This document shows, in pieces, positions 7,473 to 11,462 of a DNA stretch of 11,462 bases. The notes beneath the pieces are model-generated. The model saw nothing but the letters and a program-made list of their open reading frames with translations, did not search any database and was not told the origin of the DNA. Made by a program: the position numbers and the translations under genes. Each line of letters starts with the position of its first letter. The first letter of the stretch is position 1. Source of the DNA: an uncultured Muribaculaceae bacterium (GTDB taxonomy: Bacteria > Bacteroidota > Bacteroidia > Bacteroidales > Muribaculaceae); the NCBI GenBank assembly GCA_910584495.1, contig CAJUAR010000083.1, forward strand, positions 1 to 11,462, given 5' to 3'.

Positions 7473-8216
7473 TTATTTTGCAAAGATTTTGTCGTTCATC
7501 ACACGGCCTTTGAGGGCATCGTTGTGGCGACGAGCATCGGATGAACAAAGATAGCGGTCGATGGCCTCGACATGGCTTGCGCGGTGCAGGTCGGTTCCTA
7601 CAAAATCGACAAGGTCTTGCTCCATAAGGTATTCAGCCATTTTGAGACATCCTTTGTCGTAGGCTCCGGCAAGGCTCAGCACGTTAATCTGGAATAAAAG
7701 CCCTGCATTGTGGAGTTCTGAATAGCGTTCGCGGCGCTTCCAGTAGTATGTATATCGTTCGGGATGTGCAAGAATGGGATGCAAACCTTTAACCTGCAGG
7801 TCGAAGACAAGGCGGTCGAGATTCCCCGGTTCCTGAAGCCAGGAATTTTCGATGAGAATGAAGTCGTTGGGGAGGAGCATAAGGTCGCCTGCGGCTATGC
7901 GGCAGTCCAGCAGTTCGTCGATGCGGTATTCTGCGGCATGGCTCACATCGATGCTCATTCCGCGCCTGCCAAGCTCGGCATGTAGGGCTTCCATGGCAGG
8001 GGCAATGGAGGTGTGGTCGTTTTCAAACACATTTTTGGTGACGTGGGGCGAGGCAATTATGCGCTCAATGCCCCATTGCTGCATGTGGCCGATGAGTTCG
8101 GCTGCGGTTGCGGCATCGGGAGCCCCGTCGTCAACGCCGGGAACAATGTGGCAGTGAATGTCTGTGGCAAATGGCAGCTTCACTGCTTCTTTCTTTCGTT
8201 TGAGAAAATCGAACAT
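7473..8216 (-). CDS. PHP-family phosphatase, CpsB/YwqE-like (probable protein-tyrosine phosphatase)
   Basis: This 247-residue cytoplasmic protein has the complete metal-ligand set of the polymerase-and-histidinol-phosphatase fold: DIHCHIVPGVDDG (His21, His23, Asp29), ASPH (His58), AEYRIDE (Glu96), LAHPERY (His151) and GTDLHR (Asp209, His211). The spacing and the HxHxxPGVDDG signature match the CpsB/CapC/YwqE manganese-dependent tyrosine phosphatases, which in other bacteria dephosphorylate BY-kinases that control capsule export. No BY-kinase, Wza-type exporter or glycosyltransferase gene is in the window, so its partner here is unknown. The chosen ATG (MFDFLKRK) overlaps the SPOR gene stop as TGATG. 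The 27-residue longer frame reads the end of the SPOR gene out of frame and is rejected. The stop lies 16 bases before the M16 gene. Confidence 0.93.
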   Translation of the reverse strand: MFDFLKRKKEAVKLPFATDIHCHIVPGVDDGAPDAATAAELIGHMQQWGIERIIASPHVTKNVFENDHTSIAPAMEALHAELGRRGMSIDVSHAAEYRIDELLDCRIAAGDLMLLPNDFILIENSWLQEPGNLDRLVFDLQVKGLHPILAHPERYTYYWKRRERYSELHNAGLLFQINVLSLAGAYDKGCLKMAEYLMEQDLVDFVGTDLHRASHVEAIDRYLCSSDARRHNDALKGRVMNDKIFAK

Positions 8217-8767
8217 CAGCGTTTGTTGTTTTTTGTTGAGTGTCGGTGTGCTGTGGCATCCAAAATGAATGGGCATGGCTCTTTCATTGTCACACAAGGC
8301 TTTTCCGAAAAGTCCTTGAGAGCAGAGGCGGCGGCTTCGAGCTTGTTGAACGACATGAGCACGACATAATAATATGGTTCGGCAGTTTCTACCACAAATG
8401 CTGTAGGGTAGCCTCCGTCGACAATGCGGTCGCGCATTGAGCTGGCGTTGAACAACTGTTTGAACTGGCCCACCACCACGTTGTACCGGTGGAGATTTTC
8501 GGCAATACCACCTCCTTCGGCAGTGACGCGCACCAGTTGAGTTGTCACATTGACAGTTCCTTGCGAGGTTTGCTGCGCGGTTAGTTTGCTTTGACGGCGC
8601 ACAGCGCCATAGATTGTAGAATCGAGCTCGCTGTTTTCGGCGCGTGCTGCAATGGTTTTTTCATATGCCGCACGGTAGTTCTCTTCAGTTGTCTTGCAGC
8701 CGGACAGTCCCGACAAAGTCAGGACTGTCGCTGCTGCAGCGAGTATTATCGTTGATAATTTGTTCAC
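8216..8767 (-). CDS. SPOR-domain lipoprotein
   Basis: This 183-residue protein has a signal peptide with lipobox LSGC (Cys24), a basic and polar linker (about 25-92) and a C-terminal SPOR-type domain at about 94-156: RYNVVVGQFKQ, an intervening helix SSMRDRIVDGG, YPTAFVVE, and YYYVVLMSFNKLEAAASALKDF. SPOR domains bind peptidoglycan strands stripped of stem peptides, often at the division septum, so an envelope-anchored, peptidoglycan-contacting role is likely. The tail holds Cys158 and Cys165. The start codon is GTG, overlapping the upstream stop as GTGA; the only later in-frame Met is at residue 111 within the SPOR domain, so no ATG alternative gives a signal peptide. The gene ends in a TGATG overlap with the PHP phosphatase gene, so the two are tightly coupled. 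Confidence 0.9.
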   Translation of the reverse strand: MNKLSTIILAAAATVLTLSGLSGCKTTEENYRAAYEKTIAARAENSELDSTIYGAVRRQSKLTAQQTSQGTVNVTTQLVRVTAEGGGIAENLHRYNVVVGQFKQLFNASSMRDRIVDGGYPTAFVVETAEPYYYVVLMSFNKLEAAASALKDFSEKPCVTMKEPCPFILDATAHRHSTKNNKR

Positions 8768-9972
8768 TTTATATTTAGTTTCTTTGCTGTCTCTTTAGGA
8801 ATTGCGTCTTTGTTTACAAGGATGCTGATGGTCTTTGCCAGGAAGTAAGGCTCGGACACATAGAAGAAACCGTCGTAGATTTGGTTAGTGTCCCACGAGT
8901 TCTTCACCTTATAATAACGATTACCGGCCTGATCGGTTGCGGTTCCCACAATTTCCATGCCATGGTCGTCGGTTGTTTCCTGGCTGTCGAACATTTCCTG
9001 ACGCAATTGTGGCGTTACGGTGATTTCTTCGACAGGACCTTTGAAGTCGAACTTGCTGTCGGCGCGTTCCTTGTCGGAGAGTTTCACCCAGCGAGCGAGT
9101 TCGGTGCCGTCCATGTCGGCTTCGCCTTTGTCTTTAGGCATCAGGGCCACGCCGTCTTTCCATTTGAAACCGCCTTCGCTCACATCAGCCGCCCATACCA
9201 GAGGCATGCCTTTGGCCAGCGAGTTGTCTACCACGGCTTTGAATTCGTCAAGGGGCAGGTTGCCGTAGGCCGACCATGTCCAGTTGTCGGGCACTTCGAC
9301 GGCAAACCAATCATAGAATGGATGATGGGTGAAGGATGTGAGGGGAACATAGTTGTCGGGGTCGAGACCGAGGGCTGCGGCGTAGCTCTGCGGGGTGTAT
9401 GTTTTGCCGTTGACAACAAATGTTTCGGGAACCTCGCCAAGGTAGGCATCGAGCAGAGCGTCGACACCTTTGCGCCATGCTGTAGATATTTTTTTGTTGG
9501 GACGTGCCACAACGGCTTGGAGATAGGCTTTCAGGGCTTTGTCGAGCTCGCCGTGGACGTGTTTTTCTTCACCGTATTCGAGGCCACGGTAGGCTTCTTC
9601 GGGAATTACACCGTAGTGTTTCCAAACATATGGAACATCGGTTATGGAGCCGCCGGGAGCAAAATTTGTTTCGCCATATAGGCGGATGAAACGTTCGGCT
9701 TTGTCTTTGTAGCACTGACGCACTGTGTACATCTCTGAGATGTCCAGCGAATCGCCGCCCATACGACGTATTTCGTCCTCAAAGAATGAAGTGCCGGCAA
9801 AGCACCAGCAAGTACCCGATTTATTTTGGTCTTTCACCGATGTGGTAGGTATGGTGATCACGTCGGTGAATATAAATTTCACAGTGTCGTTGGCTGTGCT
9901 GTCGACGGGAGCGGAGGAATATGCATTGAGGGCAATGGCTCCGGCGAGGGCTATGATAGCGGTCCTTTTCAT
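8764..9972 (-). CDS. Exported C1B cysteine peptidase (bleomycin hydrolase / aminopeptidase C-like)
   Basis: This 402-residue papain-fold peptidase belongs to the C1B branch. The oxyanion Gln49 and catalytic Cys55 are in DQNKSGTCWCFAG, followed by the helix FFEDEI; the catalytic His337 is in DDHGMEIVG, and Asn358 with Trp360 is in VKNSWDTN. The middle (about 130-330) has family segments such as PLTSFTHHPFYDWF and GMPLVWAADVSEGG. C1B enzymes act as aminopeptidases on short peptides and are usually cytoplasmic hexamers. Here the N-terminus is a typical signal peptide (MKRTAIIALAGAIALNAYSSA, cleavage near 21) with no lipobox, so the product should be exported to the periplasm or beyond. At 402 residues it is somewhat shorter than typical cytoplasmic members. 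It begins 9 bases after the ilvA stop and overlaps the SPOR gene by four bases. The peptidase fold is certain; cleavage specificity is inferred from the family. Confidence 0.93.
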   Translation of the reverse strand: MKRTAIIALAGAIALNAYSSAPVDSTANDTVKFIFTDVITIPTTSVKDQNKSGTCWCFAGTSFFEDEIRRMGGDSLDISEMYTVRQCYKDKAERFIRLYGETNFAPGGSITDVPYVWKHYGVIPEEAYRGLEYGEEKHVHGELDKALKAYLQAVVARPNKKISTAWRKGVDALLDAYLGEVPETFVVNGKTYTPQSYAAALGLDPDNYVPLTSFTHHPFYDWFAVEVPDNWTWSAYGNLPLDEFKAVVDNSLAKGMPLVWAADVSEGGFKWKDGVALMPKDKGEADMDGTELARWVKLSDKERADSKFDFKGPVEEITVTPQLRQEMFDSQETTDDHGMEIVGTATDQAGNRYYKVKNSWDTNQIYDGFFYVSEPYFLAKTISILVNKDAIPKETAKKLNIK

Positions 9973-9981
9973 CGATGATTA

Positions 9982-11178
9982 TCAGTTGAGAACATTGAAA
10001 TTAGCTTCTTTGAGGGCCTGGCGGATTTCCTCTATGTGCGTCATGTCGCGTGTCTCGAGTTCCAGGCGGATGGTGCAGCCGTTGATGGCTGTGCTGGTGT
10101 TGATGCGTTCGTGTGTGACGGAGATAATGTTGCCGCCGTTCTGTCCCACTACGCTGCACACGCCCGACAGCTGGCCTGGTTTGTCGGCAAGGTCGATGAT
10201 AAAAGAGAAGTTTCGGCCGCTTTTGTTGAGGCCGCGAGTGATGACGCGGCTCAGTGTGCTCACATCGATATTGCCGCCCGATACAAGGCACACAGTCTTA
10301 AGGCCATCGATGGGTAATTTGCCAAACATGGCTGCGGCCACCGACACAGCTCCTGCACCTTCGGCAACTAACTTTTGTTTTTCGAGCAGCGCAAGTATGG
10401 CGGCAGCAATCTCGTCGTCGTTGACTGTCACCACTTCGTCAACGAGCTGGTTGCAGATTTCGAATGTGTTGATCCCGGGCTCTTTCACTGCAATGCCGTC
10501 GGCAATGGTCGATACGTCGTTGAGATGGCACACTTTGCCCTCTTTGAGCGATGTGGCCATGGATGCCGCTCCTGACGACTGCACTCCAAACACTTTCACG
10601 TCGGGGCGGAGTGTCTTTATGGCAAATGCCACGCCGGCAATGAGACCGCCGCCGCCAATTGGCACAACTACGGCCTGGACATCGGGCATCTGTTCAAGGA
10701 TTTCAAGACCGATGGTGCCCTGCCCGGCAATCACTTTGGGGTCGTCGAACGGATGAACGAACGTATAACCGTGTTCTTGCTGCAGTTCCATGGCTTTGGC
10801 ATAGGCATCGTCGTAGACACCGGGCACAAGGCACACTTCGGCTCCATAGCCTTTGGTGGCCTCGACTTTTGAAATAGGAGCGCCGGCGGGAAGGCAAATC
10901 AGGGCTTTGATGCCGTTGTGGGTGGCACCGAGAGCAACGCCTTGTGCATGGTTGCCGGCCGAGCAGGCGATTACGCCGCGTTTTTTTTCTTCGTCGGAGA
11001 GCTGCGAAATTTTGTAATAGGCTCCACGGAGTTTGAACGAACCTGTCAGCTGCAGGTTCTCGGCTTTGAGATATAGGTCAAGACCGGGGCACAGTTTAGG
11101 TGCCGGTATTATGGCTGTTTTACGGGCAACGTCCTTGAGAACTGCCGATGCATTGAAGATTTCACTGATTTCGAGCAT
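9982..11178 (-). CDS. ilvA: Threonine dehydratase (ammonia-lyase) with C-terminal ACT domain
   Basis: This PLP enzyme converts threonine to 2-oxobutanoate and ammonia (and serine to pyruvate). The 398-residue protein has the PLP lysine Lys49 in GSFKLRGA, the SAGNHAQG loop (73-80), the phosphate-binding glycine run in PIGGGGLIAG (175-178) and SGGN (300-303). Residues of about 325-396 form a single ACT-type regulatory domain (FSFIIDLADKPGQLSGV...), which places it in the shorter ilvA form with one C-terminal ACT rather than the E. coli IlvA type of about 514 residues. The ACT domain suggests allosteric control by an amino acid, but the ligand cannot be read from the sequence. It is the first gene of the run, with a well-matched promoter 23 bases upstream and a leader too short for attenuation. 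It may supply isoleucine precursor or serve threonine/serine breakdown. Confidence 0.96.
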   Translation of the reverse strand: MLEISEIFNASAVLKDVARKTAIIPAPKLCPGLDLYLKAENLQLTGSFKLRGAYYKISQLSDEEKKRGVIACSAGNHAQGVALGATHNGIKALICLPAGAPISKVEATKGYGAEVCLVPGVYDDAYAKAMELQQEHGYTFVHPFDDPKVIAGQGTIGLEILEQMPDVQAVVVPIGGGGLIAGVAFAIKTLRPDVKVFGVQSSGAASMATSLKEGKVCHLNDVSTIADGIAVKEPGINTFEICNQLVDEVVTVNDDEIAAAILALLEKQKLVAEGAGAVSVAAAMFGKLPIDGLKTVCLVSGGNIDVSTLSRVITRGLNKSGRNFSFIIDLADKPGQLSGVCSVVGQNGGNIISVTHERINTSTAINGCTIRLELETRDMTHIEEIRQALKEANFNVLN

Positions 11179-11200
11179 GTGATGTAGATTTTTGACAAGG

Positions 11201-11231
11201 CAAAATTACTTTTTTTTGCCCAATAATCAAA
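11201..11231 (-). promoter_or_regulatory. Bacteroidota-type promoter of ilvA and the ten-gene run
   Basis: On the minus strand TTTG (complement of 11228-11231) is followed by 19 bases and TAATTTTG (complement of 11201-11208), a full match to TTTG / TAnnTTTG. The inferred start is around 11195, leaving a leader of only about 15-20 bases before the ilvA ATG at 11178. The -33 box lies within the perfect 10-base palindrome CAAAATTTTG (11228-11237). No comparable promoter is seen directly upstream of any downstream gene, so this may drive the whole cluster. Confidence 0.72.
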
Positions 11232-11350
11232 ATTTTGTCTCATGCTTTTTCAGTGCTTTTAGTTGGGGCTAAACATTTCCTGCAAGTCAAGGTCGAAGAC
11301 TTTGTCGGCGGCGGCAATTGAACCGCTTTCGTCTGTCCCATTTGTGTTCG
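11232..11350 (-). other. Spacer between tRNA-Pro terminator and ilvA promoter; short protein-like open frame without start codon
   Basis: No recognisable gene is found. One minus-strand frame is open for 30 codons between two TAA stops (complement of 11262-11351; closing stop at 11259-11261). It reads as an ordinary acidic protein end (ESGSIAAADKVFDLDLQEMF...), but it has no ATG or GTG at its beginning; its only Met is near the end. A second minus-strand frame has an ATG near 11342 and gives about 33 residues of basic, proline-rich, unlikely sequence. The first frame may be a leftover C-terminus of a lost gene or chance. Confidence 0.3.
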
Positions 11351-11396
11351 TTTAAAAATAAAAAATGCTTGCAAGTCTATGACCTGCAAGCATTTT
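11351..11396 (-). terminator. Intrinsic terminator after tRNA-Pro
   Basis: A perfect 12-base inverted repeat, AAAATGCTTGCA (11362-11373) and TGCAAGCATTTT (11385-11396), encloses an 11-base loop that can add three more pairs (GTC/GAC) after one mismatch. On the minus strand the hairpin is followed by a T-rich tail (TTATTTTTAAA, complement of 11351-11361). It lies just 12 bases past the tRNA-Pro 3' end, so it should stop that transcript before the ilvA promoter. The plus-strand side lacks a good T run. Confidence 0.85.
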
Positions 11397-11408
11397 GCTT
11401 TCAATTAG

Positions 11409-11462
11409 TCGGGGTTACTAGACTCGAACTAGCGACCTCACGCCCCCCAGACGCGTACTCTA
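11409..11462 (-). tRNA. tRNA-Pro (GGG anticodon), 5' part cut by window edge
   Basis: The minus strand shows the end of the D-arm, an anticodon stem CGCGT/GCGTG with loop CTGGGGG (U33 then GGG), the T-arm GCTAG-TTCGAGT-CTAGT, the 3' acceptor strand AACCCCG and discriminator A73. G72 implies a C1-G72 pair, typical of bacterial tRNA-Pro. CCA is not encoded; CTAATTGA follows A73. About 23 bases of the 5' part lie beyond the window. Confidence 0.93.

Noticed and set aside
7457..7483. N-terminal extension of the M16 peptidase by nine residues
   Set aside because: It would overlap the PHP gene and place polar residues before an otherwise classic MKK signal peptide.
8217..8297. N-terminal extension of the PHP phosphatase by 27 residues
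   Set aside because: It overlaps the end of the SPOR gene out of frame, and the TGATG-linked ATG gives a start normal for the family.
9725..10756. Plus-strand open frame of 343 codons opposite ilvA and the C1B peptidase gene
   Set aside because: It lies antisense across two well-supported genes and their junction, has low-complexity Ser/Arg/Pro composition and no family motif. Codon bias of the real genes keeps this frame open.
11241..11342. Possible 33-residue small protein upstream of ilvA
   Set aside because: It starts with an ATG but its basic, proline-rich sequence resembles no known family, and it runs close to the ilvA promoter; no support beyond the open frame.
1..11462. CRISPR array, insertion sequence, integrase, toxin-antitoxin or prophage genes
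   Set aside because: I looked for regular repeats, transposase or integrase motifs and terminal inverted repeats and found none; the presence of tRNA genes at both ends alone is not evidence for an island.

Overview
The window looks like a chromosomal segment of a Bacteroidota bacterium, most likely order Bacteroidales and possibly Muribaculaceae (the family is a guess from protein style and codon use, not a tested placement). Three things support this. Promoters fit the Bacteroidota pattern TTTG-N19-TAnnTTTG instead of the sigma70 -35/-10 boxes. Gene starts lie in AT-rich leaders without a clear Shine-Dalgarno sequence. The protein families (exported tandem M16 peptidase, SPOR lipoprotein, double-META lipoprotein, Bacteroidota-style Vsr) are common there.

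Layout, read along the minus strand (right to left). A tRNA-Pro(GGG) gene is cut by the right edge and is followed by a strong hairpin/T-run terminator. About 170 bases of spacer follow, holding the ilvA promoter. Then come ten genes, all on the minus strand: ilvA, an exported C1B (bleomycin-hydrolase-like) peptidase, a SPOR-domain lipoprotein, a PHP-type CpsB/YwqE-like phosphatase, a large exported M16 peptidase, an unrecognised lipoprotein, pepT, miaA, a double-META lipoprotein and a Vsr-like endonuclease. After 78 bases there is a tRNA-Met(CAT) gene with its own promoter, cut by the left edge. No gene on the plus strand is convincing.

The ten genes are packed like a single operon. The gaps are 9, 16, 16, 3 and 32 bases, and the other four junctions overlap (one GTGA overlap and three TGATG stop/start overlaps). 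I see no TAnnTTTG promoter directly upstream of any internal gene. The contents mix housekeeping functions (ilvA, miaA) with an envelope and peptide-breakdown theme: two exported peptidases, one cytoplasmic tripeptidase and three lipoproteins. A reasonable inference is that exported enzymes shorten peptides outside the cytoplasm, PepT finishes them inside, and IlvA deaminates released threonine or serine. The sequence alone does not prove this.

The least ordinary items are the Vsr-like protein, which keeps the catalytic Asp and the FWH core but lacks all four zinc ligands known from E. coli Vsr; the lipoprotein that appears to be an internal duplication; the exported C1B peptidase; and a short protein-like open frame without a start codon between tRNA-Pro and ilvA. 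I do not see a clearly new defence, mobile or CRISPR-type system here.
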